Below the pieces are notes generated by a model. The model was not told the origin of the DNA, made no database searches, and saw only the letters and a program-made list of their open reading frames with translations. Shown one piece after another: positions 1 through 8,933 of a stretch of 64,000 bases of DNA. Origin of the DNA: Streptomyces sp. NBC_01214 (GTDB lineage Bacteria; Actinomycetota; Actinomycetes; Streptomycetales; Streptomycetaceae); contig NZ_JAPEOS010000001.1 of assembly GCF_026340975.1 (NCBI RefSeq), forward strand, positions 1,882,501 to 1,946,500, in the 5' to 3' direction. Made by a program: the position numbers and the translations under genes. Positions within the stretch are counted from its first letter, which is position 1; each line of letters begins with the position of its first letter.

Positions 1-1
1 G

Positions 2-334
2 CGCGCCCGCGGTTTTGACAATGCCCTCTTCCAGACCCGGTACGGCTTCGCGCCTGCCCTCAAGAAGTACGACTCGGGCGGCTGGCTCCAGCCAGGGGTC
101 ACCACTGCGGTCAACGCCAGCGGTCGACCCGAGGCGATCCTCACCGCACCTCAGTGGCGGCTCGCCGAAAGCGCGCTCGCGGGCTCGGCTCGCGGGCTCG
201 GCCCCGGTGACCAGCTCACGCTCGTCGTGGATGGGCAGGAGTTCCATGCCTACGTGGACGACCGGGCTGACGGCCGCGTGACGGCAGGCATGCGGGACCT
301 TCGGAACACTGTGACGTCTGGACGAAGGGGGTAG
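2..334 (+). CDS. Phage tail tape-measure protein, C-terminal end (partial)
   Basis: The frame is open from the window edge to the TAG at 332, so only the last 110 residues are present and the start lies outside. The segment around residues 22-52 (KKYDSGGWLQPGV, then NASGRPEAILTAPQW) is the signature C-terminus of actinophage tape-measure proteins, which set tail length and act during DNA injection. The next tail gene begins 3 bases after the stop, as expected for a late tail operon. The identification rests on this motif and on the order of the following genes. The long upstream body of the protein cannot be seen. Confidence 0.8.
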   Translation, partial: RARGFDNALFQTRYGFAPALKKYDSGGWLQPGVTTAVNASGRPEAILTAPQWRLAESALAGSARGLGPGDQLTLVVDGQEFHAYVDDRADGRVTAGMRDLRNTVTSGRRG

Positions 335-337
335 AGC

Positions 338-2569
338 ATGGCGATCCCCGGCAACCTCCTGTCCGCCGTCACAGAGTCCGTAGACCCGAACACGTCGGGC
401 TGGCTCGCCAAGCTCAACTGCACCATCAGCAAGGGGACGGGCGGCCGGAACGGCGACGGGACGCTCCGCCTGTCCTCGACGGCCTCGGGCGAGATGCAGG
501 CCCGTACCGCCTCCTCGTATCCGGTGACCGTCGGCCAGGAGTATCAAGCATTCGCCGATGCTTCTGGTGCGACGGTGCCGGAGCGGATCGGCATCCGCTG
601 GATGACTGCGGCGAACGCGGAGATCAGCATCACCTGGTCGCTGTCGACGGCGACCGCTTCGGCGACCTGGCACCGGATCGCCGTTTCGGGGACTGCCCCT
701 GCGACGGCGGCCTCGGCGCAGGTGGTGGTGTCGGCGACCCCGGCCGCGGGGTCGGTGATCAGCCATTTCGAGAACGTCTACCTGGGTGTTCCGATGCGCA
801 CGCAGGGCAACTTGCTGTCGGCGGACGCGGAGGGCATCGAGCACGCCACCCTGAAGTGGGTGGCGGAGACGAACTGCAGCATCGCCCGGCAGGCGCCGAT
901 GGTGCAGTGGCCGGTCGATTACTACCTGGCGGGCGGCCAGGTGCTGGCCCTGACCGTGACCGCGAACGGCAATGCGGCGGCGAAGGTCACCGAGAAGCCA
1001 GCGGCGACGGCGGGTACTGAGTACGTCGGCTACTGCTACCTCAGCCCGCCCACTTCGGGCAGCACGACGTGGGTTGAACTTCGCTTCTACACAGCCGCTG
1101 ACGTCCTGCTGACGGCGACGCGCGCGAACCTGGCGGCTCCGGGGACCGGCTACTACCAGCAGCGCGTGTCCGCGGTCGCCCCGGCGACCACGGCTTATGC
1201 GACGCTCGCCGTCGGCATCACCTCCGGTACGGCCGCGCAGGTGATGCGCATCGACGGTGCTGTCATTGCGACTGCCCCGGTGATCCGCGAGGGCAGCATC
1301 GTCCCCTATGCGGACGCATCGTTCGAGGCGGACGTGGCCGGCTGGACGGTAACCAGCGGTGTCGCGACGCTGGCCCGGTCCACGCCGTGGGGGACCTACG
1401 GCATCGACGGCGCCTACGCGCTGACCGTGTCGTCGGCAACGGCCACCGCCAGCACGATCCGCAGCGCCCGCTTCCCCGCGGGCGCGGCGGCCGGGCTGAG
1501 CTTCCGGCTGCAGCTGTACACGAACGTCAGCGCCGGCGGCTGGACGATCCAGCGCCACATCCGCTGGTACGACGCCGCCAACAACAGCCTCGGCCTCACC
1601 TCCTCGACGTCGGCCACGGCGCCGACGCCGAACTGGTGGGTGCTCACCCACAGCGGGACAGCGCCGGCTCTCGCCACGCAGGCCGCGGTCGAGCTGTCGC
1701 TGACTGCGACGTCGACGTCGTCGGCACTGCGGGTCGACGCAGTGCAGATCTGGGAGGCCCTGCCCCTCATCGAGGTGGACGCCGACGACACGACGGCTGT
1801 GGTCACGCTGACGCTGCGGGAGTTGACCCTCGGCTATCTGCTGACGGTGTGGCGGGTCACCTCCGACGGAGCCCGAACCCTGGTCCGTGGCGCTTCCGGG
1901 CTGATCCAGTACGAGGTGATCGCTGGTGACCAGCTCATCATCGAGGATGCCGAGGCCCCGCTCGGGGTGCCCGTCACCTACTACGTGGAGATCGTGGCCG
2001 ACGTCAGCGCGGTCCCGGAGACGCGGACCAGCGACCCCGTGGAGCTCGATCCGGGCGACACCCAGTACGCGTGGCTGAAGGACCCGGGCCGCCCGGACCG
2101 CAACATGCGGATCATGATGGCGGAGCCTCCATCGTGGAGCCGGCCGGTCGCGCAGGCCGAGTACCGGGTCCGTCGCCGCCGCAACAGCGTGATCCTCAGC
2201 GACGTCCGGGCCGGCCTCGAGGGGACTCTCGCCGTCTACACGCAGACCGACGAGGAACGGGAGGCCCTTCACCGGCTGCTCGACTCCGGGTCGACGCTGC
2301 TCTGGCAGGCCGCCCCCGGCCATGGCGTCGACGACATGTACATCGCCGTCGGCGCCGCAGCGGAAGGCCGCCAGGGGATGGCGACCGACACGTGGCGGAC
2401 CTGGCAGCTGCCCGTCAAGCAGGTCGACATGCCCGTCACGGTAGGCGTCGCAAGCTCCGCCGGCCGCACCTGGCAGGACGTCCTCACCGAGAACGCCACC
2501 TGGGCTGAGGTGCTGTCCAAGTACCTCACGTGGGAGGACGTGTTCCTGGACCGGAAGATCGGAGCCTGA
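338..2569 (+). CDS. Phage minor tail protein with repeated carbohydrate-binding-like domains
   Basis: This 743-residue protein has three successive modules of about 150-170 residues. Each starts with a GNLLSA- or ADASFE-like segment and ends in a VDAVQIW/FENVYLG-like strand, the pattern of CBM4/9-type jelly-roll domains repeated in actinophage tail tips. The C-terminal 250 residues contain a fibronectin-like stretch (TSDPVELDPG) and a tail-specific end. The position directly after the tape measure suggests a distal tail or receptor-contacting protein. The stop overlaps the next start by one base (TGATG), which implies translational coupling. The exact role, baseplate or fibre, is inference. 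Confidence 0.75.
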   Translation: MAIPGNLLSAVTESVDPNTSGWLAKLNCTISKGTGGRNGDGTLRLSSTASGEMQARTASSYPVTVGQEYQAFADASGATVPERIGIRWMTAANAEISITWSLSTATASATWHRIAVSGTAPATAASAQVVVSATPAAGSVISHFENVYLGVPMRTQGNLLSADAEGIEHATLKWVAETNCSIARQAPMVQWPVDYYLAGGQVLALTVTANGNAAAKVTEKPAATAGTEYVGYCYLSPPTSGSTTWVELRFYTAADVLLTATRANLAAPGTGYYQQRVSAVAPATTAYATLAVGITSGTAAQVMRIDGAVIATAPVIREGSIVPYADASFEADVAGWTVTSGVATLARSTPWGTYGIDGAYALTVSSATATASTIRSARFPAGAAAGLSFRLQLYTNVSAGGWTIQRHIRWYDAANNSLGLTSSTSATAPTPNWWVLTHSGTAPALATQAAVELSLTATSTSSALRVDAVQIWEALPLIEVDADDTTAVVTLTLRELTLGYLLTVWRVTSDGARTLVRGASGLIQYEVIAGDQLIIEDAEAPLGVPVTYYVEIVADVSAVPETRTSDPVELDPGDTQYAWLKDPGRPDRNMRIMMAEPPSWSRPVAQAEYRVRRRRNSVILSDVRAGLEGTLAVYTQTDEEREALHRLLDSGSTLLWQAAPGHGVDDMYIAVGAAAEGRQGMATDTWRTWQLPVKQVDMPVTVGVASSAGRTWQDVLTENATWAEVLSKYLTWEDVFLDRKIGA

Positions 2570-3669
2570 TGTATCCCGTCTCCGACCGCTTCCTGCAGAC
2601 CATCTCCGAGTCCCACGACGTCGCCGTCGAGGTCGTCCTCATCCGGACCGACGGCACCTCGGAGACTCTCGATATCACCGGCGGCAGCGTGTCCGTCGAC
2701 CGGAGCGCATCCGTGCGCCGCACCTGCACGGTCACGCTCGCCGACCCCACGCTGATCCCGCGAACCGCCGCCGACAAGGTGTCCATCTACGGTGCCCGGC
2801 TGCGGATCAGCCGCGGAGTCCAGTACAGCGACGGCTCTCAAGAGCTGGTCCCGCTCGGCGTTTTCCGGATCGACAGTGTCAGTGGCGACGTTGACGAGGG
2901 ACCCACCACCATCGGCGGGAAGGGCCTTGAAGTAGTCATCGCCGCCGACCGGTTCACCGCCCCCTACCGGGCGTCCGGCACCGCGGTCAGCGCTGTCACC
3001 GCCCTGATCCAGCGCTCCATCCCGACCGCCTCGGTGGTCATCGGGTCGATCGTCGACGCTGCAATCGGACCCCGCACCTGGGACGTTGGGGCCGATCCAT
3101 GGGCGGCGGTCGGTGAGCTCGCGTCCGTCGTCGGTGCCGAGGTGTACGCCGACGGGTCCGGTGCGTTCGTCATCACCGAACTGCCTGACATCCTCACCAC
3201 CAGCCCCGTATGGACGGTCGCGGCGGCAGAGGGCGGCACCTACATCCAGGCCAGCAGGGGCATGAACAGCGACGCCGTGTTCAACGGCATCCTTGCCGGC
3301 GGCGAGAACTCGGAGTCCGGAACCGCCCCGTTCCAGGTCCTCGTCGTCGACTCCGACCCGGGCAGCCCCACCTACTGGGACGGCCCCTACGGGCACCGCC
3401 TCGCCCCGCAGCCGGTAACCTCGCCGGCGATCCTCGACACGATCCAGGCGACCGCTGCAGGAACGCTACGGCTGCGGCAGGCTCAGGCTGCGAACGCGTC
3501 CGCGGACTTGGAGACGCTGCCCAATCCTGCGTTGGAGGCGGGCGATGTCCTGCGGGTCGTCTACGCGGACGGCACGGCAGAGCTCCACCAGGTTTCGGCG
3601 TTCCCTGTCCCGCTGGATGTTGGCGGCTCGTTCACGATCCGCACGATCTCCGCGAAGGAGGACGCGTGA
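2569..3669 (+). CDS. Phage tail protein, DUF5047 type
   Basis: I chose the ATG at 2569 because it overlaps the upstream stop and begins MYPVSDRFL, the usual start of the family; an in-frame start at 2530 would overlap the previous gene more. The 366-residue protein has the features of DUF5047 tail proteins: a DRSASVRRTCTVTLADP segment near residue 45 and VPLGVFRID followed by KGLEVVIA near residues 95-125. These proteins sit between minor tail protein and lysis genes in many Streptomyces phages, and the same order is seen here. Its precise location in the tail tip is not known to me. Confidence 0.75.
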   Translation: MYPVSDRFLQTISESHDVAVEVVLIRTDGTSETLDITGGSVSVDRSASVRRTCTVTLADPTLIPRTAADKVSIYGARLRISRGVQYSDGSQELVPLGVFRIDSVSGDVDEGPTTIGGKGLEVVIAADRFTAPYRASGTAVSAVTALIQRSIPTASVVIGSIVDAAIGPRTWDVGADPWAAVGELASVVGAEVYADGSGAFVITELPDILTTSPVWTVAAAEGGTYIQASRGMNSDAVFNGILAGGENSESGTAPFQVLVVDSDPGSPTYWDGPYGHRLAPQPVTSPAILDTIQATAAGTLRLRQAQAANASADLETLPNPALEAGDVLRVVYADGTAELHQVSAFPVPLDVGGSFTIRTISAKEDA

Positions 3670-4268
3670 GCTCCGTCCAACAAGCCGCCTCGGACCTCGC
3701 CAACGTTCTCCACGGCCAGGTGCGGCAGGCCTCCGACCAGGACCCCAGCATCCGTGGGGCCGACTGGCGGATGGCCGTCGTCGCGTCGATCCAAACGACC
3801 GGCACCGTCACTACCACCGACGGCATCGTCGCCCGCCGTACCGACCTGTACGTCACGCCTGTCGTCGGAGACACGATCGTCCTCACGGTTTCCGGGTCCG
3901 GGAACTGGCTCGCACTTTGCCGGACGGCGCCGGTGTCCACGGCCGGCACCTGGCAGGCCCTCACCTACAACGGCACCTGGTCGGCGTGGGGAGGCGGGTA
4001 TCTCACACCTGGCTACCGCATCAACGGCGACAACACCGTCAGCCTGTGTGGTCTGGCCAAAGCCCCGGCCTCCACGACCAGCGCGTCGACGATGGCCACG
4101 CTGCCAGTAGGCGCGCGACCCACCGCGACGGTCCGCCTCGACATCACCGTCAACTCGGGCTTGCACGCCGCACTCGAAATCTCCACAGCCGGCGCGATGC
4201 TCGTCGCCGACTTCGTCGGCACAGCACTCTGGGCCGCCCTCGACGGCGCCACGTTCCGTATTTCATAG
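3666..4268 (+). CDS. Phage structural protein of unknown function
   Basis: The GTG start at 3666 overlaps the TGA of the preceding tail gene (GTGA), so I chose it over distant upstream starts in the same frame. The protein is about 200 residues. The first 80 residues form an OB-like stretch (IQTTGTVTTTDGIVARR then VGDTIVLTVSGSGNWLALCR) typical of small phage tail accessory proteins. The rest is rich in Ser, Thr and Gly with alternating hydrophobic residues, suggesting a beta-rich tail-surface domain. The tail operon context supports a virion role. I do not recognise a specific family. Confidence 0.65.
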   Translation: MSSVQQAASDLANVLHGQVRQASDQDPSIRGADWRMAVVASIQTTGTVTTTDGIVARRTDLYVTPVVGDTIVLTVSGSGNWLALCRTAPVSTAGTWQALTYNGTWSAWGGGYLTPGYRINGDNTVSLCGLAKAPASTTSASTMATLPVGARPTATVRLDITVNSGLHAALEISTAGAMLVADFVGTALWAALDGATFRIS

Positions 4269-4287
4269 AAAATAAGGAGGGCGCCCC

Positions 4288-4938
4288 GTGGCGACCGACT
4301 CATACGGGCAGGGCTTCCAGGTCGCAGCCCTCACGGACCCGCCGAACGCTCAGACGCTCGCGACGAATTTGGCTTTGATGGCCGGTCAGACGGTCATGCG
4401 GTTCACGAACGCCGCGGCCCGCGCCGCCGCCATCACCAGCCCGGTCGCGGGCATGCACGCCTACCTCGTGACCGAGAAGCGGCTCACCTACTACGACGGC
4501 ACCGCGTGGATCATCCAGAACACGAACGCTTTCGTCTACGCGTCAGCTGTGCAGTCGGTGCTCCACAACACGGCCACCGTGATCAACATCAATGCGGCCA
4601 TTGTTGATGACACGGCCGGGCTGAATGTCGGCGGTCACTACTGGCTGACCCCCATGGCCGGCGTGTACCGGATGACCGCGATGGTCTCCTGGGTAGGCAG
4701 CGGCGGAGGCGGCTGGCGCACGTTGTGGCTGACCAGCAATGGCACGCAGATCGTCGGGTCTCAGGGCGGATCCGTCGGCTCAACCGTCGGCACCACGCAG
4801 GAACGCACCTGCGTGGCCACGTTGGCCGCCGGACGGCAGATATCTCTGGTCGCTCTGCAGCAGTCCGGCGGCGCCCTCAGCACGGACCTCCCCGGGAATG
4901 TCGCCGGATCCATCGAGTTCGAGTTCCTGCACGCCTGA
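4288..4938 (+). CDS. Phage tail fibre-like protein
   Basis: The GTG start at 4288 has a perfect Shine-Dalgarno sequence (AAGGAGG at 4274-4280). The 216-residue protein has an N-terminal segment ending VTEKRLTYYDGTAWI, common in actinophage tail-fibre or collar proteins. The C-terminal half (GHYWLTPMAGVYRMTAMVSW, later GSIEFEFLHA) resembles a C1q-like jelly roll used for trimeric tail-surface domains. It is the last structural gene before the endolysin. The fold assignment is by pattern only. Confidence 0.6.
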   Translation: MATDSYGQGFQVAALTDPPNAQTLATNLALMAGQTVMRFTNAAARAAAITSPVAGMHAYLVTEKRLTYYDGTAWIIQNTNAFVYASAVQSVLHNTATVININAAIVDDTAGLNVGGHYWLTPMAGVYRMTAMVSWVGSGGGGWRTLWLTSNGTQIVGSQGGSVGSTVGTTQERTCVATLAAGRQISLVALQQSGGALSTDLPGNVAGSIEFEFLHA

Positions 4939-4946
4939 CTGACCCC

Positions 4947-4972
4947 AGCCCCGGACCGTACCGGCCGGGGCT
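4947..4972 (+). terminator. Hairpin between tail and lysis genes
   Basis: AGCCCCGG (4947-4954) pairs with CCGGGGCT (4965-4972) just after the tail-fibre stop and before the endolysin ribosome-binding site AGGAGG at 4983-4988. There is no clear T tract, so it may be a partial terminator or an RNA-stability element. Confidence 0.4.
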
Positions 4973-4993
4973 CCCTCATGCCCAGGAGGCCTC

Positions 4994-5815
4994 ATGGCCT
5001 GGTACCCCGGAGCGATCCGGATGGAGCTCCAGCCCGAGTCGGACAACCAGCCCGCGATCAAGCCGACGCAGTTCATCATGCACTCGATTGCCGCGCCCTG
5101 GAGTGTCCGGCGGACCTACGAGTACTGGCGCGACTCCACGAACCTGGAGTCGCACTTCGGCCTCGACTACGTGGGCCAGCCCGGCCAGTACATCGGAACC
5201 CAGACCCGCGCCGACGCCAACTACAAGGCCAACCTCAGGCCGGACGGCACCGGCGCCGTGTCCATCGAGACCGCCTCTAACGACAAGCACACCGACCCGT
5301 GGAGCAGCTCGCAGGTCGAGGAGCTCATCAAGCTCGGCGTGTGGCTGCACCAGCAGCACGGCATCCCGCTGCGGATCTGCCGCACCGCGTCCGACCCCGG
5401 CTACGGCTACCACCGGCTGCATGCGGACTGGGCGGTGGGTGGTACCGACTGCCCCGGCGACGCGCGCGTCGCCCAATTCAAGAACGTGATCTTCCCCGCG
5501 ATCGTCGCCCGCGCCAACGGGCAGACCCCCGAACCCCCTCAGCAGGAGGACATCGTGACCCCCGCAGAAATCCAGGCCATCGCCACCGCCGTGTGGAACC
5601 ACCCGCTGCCGAACATCACCCCCGCCGGCGTCGAGGACGGTCAGACCAAGGCCGCGTTCTGGCTGCTGGTCTGGCAGGACTACGCCCACAAGCAGCTCAT
5701 GGATGCCATCGCTGCCTCCAAGCTCACCCCCGCCCAGATTACGGCGGCACTCGCCGACGGCACCCTCAAGGTGAAGGTCACCGTCGAGCCGGCCGCCACC
5801 CCGAAGGCGGTCTGA
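4994..5815 (+). CDS. Phage endolysin, N-acetylmuramoyl-L-alanine amidase
   Basis: The protein has 273 residues. Residues 1-165 match the Amidase_2/PGRP fold: an early histidine in FIMHSIAAPW (about residue 31) and the paired zinc and active-site region GYHRLHADWAVGGTDCPG (about residues 138-155). It would cut the bond between muramic acid and L-Ala in peptidoglycan to release phage. Residues 180-273 form a mixed helical tail (TPAEIQAIATAVWNHPLP) typical of Streptomyces phage lysins. The start at 4994 follows an AGGAGG site. Holin-like genes follow immediately, forming a lysis cassette. Confidence 0.85.
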   Translation: MAWYPGAIRMELQPESDNQPAIKPTQFIMHSIAAPWSVRRTYEYWRDSTNLESHFGLDYVGQPGQYIGTQTRADANYKANLRPDGTGAVSIETASNDKHTDPWSSSQVEELIKLGVWLHQQHGIPLRICRTASDPGYGYHRLHADWAVGGTDCPGDARVAQFKNVIFPAIVARANGQTPEPPQQEDIVTPAEIQAIATAVWNHPLPNITPAGVEDGQTKAAFWLLVWQDYAHKQLMDAIAASKLTPAQITAALADGTLKVKVTVEPAATPKAV

Positions 5816-5817
5816 AG

Positions 5818-6177
5818 ATGAAGCTCTTCAACCGCGAACCCGCGCTGTGGCTCGGCCTCGTCGCGATCGGCGTGAAGCTCCTTGCCGCGTTCGGCATGGA
5901 CGTGTCCGCCGAGCAGCAGGCCGTCATCAACGCGGTCGCTGCAGCCCTCGTCGGTCTGATCCTGGCCGTCGTCGCGGGTGACGCGATCGGCGCCGCTGTC
6001 CTCGGCTTCGCCCAGGCGGCCCTCGCCCTGGCCGTGGGATTCGGTCTGGACTGGTCGGCTGAGCAGCAGGCCGTCGTCCTCGCTGCCGCGGCTGCTGTCG
6101 TCGCCATGTGGGATCGGACGCAGATCACCGCGCCCGCCCCGGTCGCTGCGGCACCCCGCCCCCTCTCGGGCGTGTAG
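5818..6177 (+). CDS. Holin-like small membrane protein
   Basis: This 119-residue protein begins 2 bases after the endolysin stop. It contains two related halves, each with a hydrophobic stretch followed by a (D/L)xSAEQQAV motif (about residues 27-34 and 79-86). Each half has one or two membrane-spanning segments, so the sequence looks internally duplicated. The location after the amidase and the size fit a holin or a partner that lets endolysin cross the membrane. There is no catalytic motif. Confidence 0.65.
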   Translation: MKLFNREPALWLGLVAIGVKLLAAFGMDVSAEQQAVINAVAAALVGLILAVVAGDAIGAAVLGFAQAALALAVGFGLDWSAEQQAVVLAAAAAVVAMWDRTQITAPAPVAAAPRPLSGV

Positions 6178-6612
6178 ATGCGGTGCCGTGCGGTCCGGCG
6201 GCTCAGGCGTCAGCTGGGCCGCCGCGGCACCATCCTCAGCTGCTACGGCATCGTCTGGATCCTCTACGGCTTCGGCCAACTGGTGACACCACAACCGGAC
6301 CAGCGCGGGCTGAAGCTCGCCCTGACGCTCTTCCCGCTCGACACCTGGGGATGGCTGTGGATCGTCGCCGGGATCATCGCAATAGCGTGCGCGTGGGCTC
6401 CGCCGGGCCGCGACGCTGCTGGATTCGCCGCCCTGGTACTGATCGTTCTGCCATGGATGGCGACCTACCTAGCCGCCTGGATCACGGGGGACTCGCCCCG
6501 CGGCTGGGTGGCAGCAGCGATCTGGATGCTGATCTGCATCCCGGTCATGGTCGTGGCGGGATGGCCCGAGGCTCCCCGCCGTAAGAGAGCGGACCCTCCC
6601 TATGAATGCTGA
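6178..6612 (+). CDS. Phage membrane protein, lysis cassette
   Basis: This 144-residue protein starts directly at the previous stop (TAG then ATG at 6178). It has a basic N-terminus (MRCRAVRRLRRQLGRRG) and about four hydrophobic segments, around residues 18-38, 58-77, 84-103 and 112-127. It shares 11 bases with the next gene. I do not recognise the family; position suggests an accessory holin or antiholin. Confidence 0.55.
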   Translation: MRCRAVRRLRRQLGRRGTILSCYGIVWILYGFGQLVTPQPDQRGLKLALTLFPLDTWGWLWIVAGIIAIACAWAPPGRDAAGFAALVLIVLPWMATYLAAWITGDSPRGWVAAAIWMLICIPVMVVAGWPEAPRRKRADPPYEC

Positions 6613-6934
6613 CACCTGGGTGCAGATCGGAGCGGGCACGGCGACAACCGTCGCCGCCGCGTTCGTGGGCCGGGCGGCGCGAAGGACGAGGCGGCAGGAG
6701 AACCGCGACGACTTCACCACGGTGAAGGACGCCCTGAACGAGCGGATCGACGACCTCAAGTCGGAGATGGACGACCAGCGCAAGCTCGTCGGCGACCAGG
6801 CCGAGGCGCTTGGCTACCTCGTCATCCGCGTTCGGTCCCTCGTCGCGTACATCCGCAAGGCCGGCATGGAACCGCCGCAGCCGCCCCCGATGTCGGATCG
6901 TGTCCGCGACTACCTCCATCACATCGACGTGTGA
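6602..6934 (+). CDS. Holin-like protein with coiled coil
   Basis: This 110-residue protein has one N-terminal hydrophobic helix (about residues 5-23), a basic patch (RAARRTRRQENR), then a heptad-rich segment (residues 38-65, VKDALNERIDDLKSEMDDQ). This arrangement is common for phage membrane-anchored proteins next to endolysins. It overlaps the end of the upstream membrane protein by 11 bases, implying translational coupling. Confidence 0.55.
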   Translation: MNADTWVQIGAGTATTVAAAFVGRAARRTRRQENRDDFTTVKDALNERIDDLKSEMDDQRKLVGDQAEALGYLVIRVRSLVAYIRKAGMEPPQPPPMSDRVRDYLHHIDV

Positions 6935-6950
6935 GAACTGGAGTGCGAGC

Positions 6951-7262
6951 GTGAGCGACGAAGACCCCGCGCCGCGGCCTGCGGCACCGCGCCGGCAGCA
7001 GCCGATGGCCGACGCCGAGACGCTCATCGACATGGGCGTCCTCGAGGAACAGCCCCAGCCGCCCCCCGACGAACCTCCGAAGCCGCCGGCCGAGGAGCAG
7101 GCGAACACGGTCGCCCTTGACGAGGCGCTCGCCGGAGCCGGCATCACACCCGACACTGCGGACGCCGAGGCGATCGCCGAGCTCGCCAAGCTCGACCCGG
7201 CTGTCATCGACGCGATCGCCAAGTGGGTCCAGCGAGATCCCGAGCTGACCGAGGAGAAGTAG
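6951..7262 (+). CDS. Small acidic proline-rich phage protein
   Basis: The GTG at 6951 starts a 103-residue protein, the last gene before a strong terminator. The first 55 residues are Pro/Glu-rich and probably disordered (EEQPQPPPDEPPKPP). The last 50 are helical with repeated Ala and Asp (DTADAEAIAELAKLDPAVID). No domain is recognised. It looks like the final gene of the late operon. Confidence 0.5.
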   Translation: MSDEDPAPRPAAPRRQQPMADAETLIDMGVLEEQPQPPPDEPPKPPAEEQANTVALDEALAGAGITPDTADAEAIAELAKLDPAVIDAIAKWVQRDPELTEEK

Positions 7263-7266
7263 GCGA

Positions 7267-7292
7267 CCCCCACCCTTCTGGGTGGGGGCTTT
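7267..7292 (+). terminator. Rho-independent terminator of the prophage late operon
   Basis: A perfect 9-bp stem, CCCCCACCC (7267-7275) with GGGTGGGGG (7280-7288), has a TTCT loop and is followed by CTTTCGTC. It starts 4 bases after the last late gene. Confidence 0.8.
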
Positions 7293-7405
7293 CGTCATGC
7301 CCGGACGGCAGCAGTCGCGATAACCCCCACGCACCGAGGCCCAAGTTGGACCGCTGCGACCCAGATAAGATGCCATATCGGCGCCCAGAATTGGTACAAT
7401 TGAGC

Positions 7406-7858
7406 ATGACAGCCGAGCTGATCAACTTCCTCCGCGATCGCCTCTCGGTAGAGGAGCACGTGGCCCGAGAGGCGACCGTAGGACCGTGGCGAAACGCTGG
7501 GACCAGTCGCCACCATGAAGACGTTGCCGGGCCTTGCGAGGCGGTCTTTGCTGCGCCGCCTGACCGCGGCTGCACCTGCATCGCGAGGACGGGTGCCAGA
7601 GGAGACCGGCAAGCCATGGTCGACGCCGAGCACATCGCTCGCCATAACCCAGAGCGGATCCTCGCCGAGGTCGAGGCGAAGCGGCGGATTCTGGCCTTGC
7701 ACTCTGATGCAACAGGACACAGCTGCTCCATCGCCGACGAGACTGGCTACGAGCTCAACTACGCGGAAGTCAGGGGCGACGACGCCTGCACCACCCTTCG
7801 CCTTCTCGCCCTGCCCTACGCCGATCACCCGTACTACCGGCAGGAGTGGCGGCCGTGA
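7406..7858 (+). CDS. DUF6221 family protein
   Basis: The start at 7406 gives a 150-residue protein beginning MTAELINFLRDRL and continuing VAREATVGPWRN, the usual start of DUF6221. Later it has a DAEHIARHNPERILAEVEAKR helix (about residues 73-93), also a hallmark. The family is small, common in Streptomyces and its phages, and has no known function. The gene ends in GTGA, overlapping the recombinase start, so the two are probably co-translated. Confidence 0.75.
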   Translation: MTAELINFLRDRLSVEEHVAREATVGPWRNAGTSRHHEDVAGPCEAVFAAPPDRGCTCIARTGARGDRQAMVDAEHIARHNPERILAEVEAKRRILALHSDATGHSCSIADETGYELNYAEVRGDDACTTLRLLALPYADHPYYRQEWRP

Positions 7859-8871
7859 GCGAACTCGCGCCGTATCAGCCCAGCACGTCCCCGGCCGCTT
7901 ACGACCCGGCGACCCTCGCCGTCCTCGCCGCCATGGAACAAGCCGCCGAGGAACACCTCGACCGGATCCGCCCCCACAACACCAAACGCGGGTACGAGAA
8001 CGACTGGAACCTCTGGGCCGAGTTCCACAGCTGGCTGGCCGAACGCACCGGCCACCCGCTGGCGCTCACCGATGTCACCAAGGGGACGCTCGTCGGGTTC
8101 GTCATCTGGCTCGACACGGTGAAGATCGCAGCACCCGCCAGCATCGACCGGCGGATCACCGGAGTCACGGTCACCGCCCGCTCCTTGGGCGTCCAGGTCT
8201 CGAAGGATGCCACCGTCGCTGCGCGGAAGGCGCTCAAGCCGCTCAAGCTCGACCCCGACCGGATCGCCCGAGGCCGCGGCAAAGCTCCAGCCGCCACGCT
8301 CCAGCAGCTCCAGCAGATGGCCGACGCCGCACCTGCCGGCCTGGCCGGGCTGCGCGACCGTGCCCTCTGGCTCATGGCCTTCGGCATGGCCGGACGATCC
8401 TCAGAAGTCGCAGCCCTCCGCACCGAAAGCATCGCGCTCGTTGGCAAGGGCCTCGACGTCCACGTGCCCTCCGTCAAGGGCCTCCCCGCCCGCAAGGTTC
8501 GCGTCGCCTACGGCAAGAACCCCGACACCTGCCCCGTCCGTGCCTGGCTCGTCTGGAGAGCCGCCGCCGGACTCACCGCTGGCCCCGCCTTCCGTCCGAT
8601 CAGCGTCCATGGACAGCTTGGCACCGACGGCCTCACCGCGTCCGGCTGTCAAGAGATCATCTCCCGCGGCGCAGAACGCGCCGGACTCGCAGTCCGCCTC
8701 ACCGGACACTCCATGCGGTCCGGGTTCATCACCACCGCCCGCCAAGCTGGCAAGCGGGAGGAGAAGATCCGCGCCCAGTCCGGCCACGCCGCCAACTCGC
8801 CGGTCTTCTGGGGGTACATCCAGGAGGCCGACGCCTGGACCGACGCCGCGTCCGAGGACATCGGGCTCTGA
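7855..8871 (+). CDS. Tyrosine-type recombinase/integrase
   Basis: This 338-residue protein starts with a GTG that overlaps the DUF6221 stop. An N-terminal SAM-like domain (HLDRIRPHNTKRGYENDWN, about residues 36-54) precedes the catalytic domain. The visible catalytic residues are Arg in FGMAGRSSEVAAL, His-x-x-Arg in TGHSMRSG, His in QSGHAANS, and Tyr in FWGYIQEAD. All active-site positions appear present, so it should be active. It is 3.7 kb from the tRNA-end repeat at 12541 and unlike the two AICE integrases. Whether it is the prophage integrase or belongs to a nested element is unclear. Confidence 0.85.
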   Translation: MSELAPYQPSTSPAAYDPATLAVLAAMEQAAEEHLDRIRPHNTKRGYENDWNLWAEFHSWLAERTGHPLALTDVTKGTLVGFVIWLDTVKIAAPASIDRRITGVTVTARSLGVQVSKDATVAARKALKPLKLDPDRIARGRGKAPAATLQQLQQMADAAPAGLAGLRDRALWLMAFGMAGRSSEVAALRTESIALVGKGLDVHVPSVKGLPARKVRVAYGKNPDTCPVRAWLVWRAAAGLTAGPAFRPISVHGQLGTDGLTASGCQEIISRGAERAGLAVRLTGHSMRSGFITTARQAGKREEKIRAQSGHAANSPVFWGYIQEADAWTDAASEDIGL

Positions 8872-8933
8872 CCAGGACTTAAGGGAACGTTATGCGCTGC
8901 ATCCTCTTGCCCCGCCAAACGAAGGAGAAGTAG

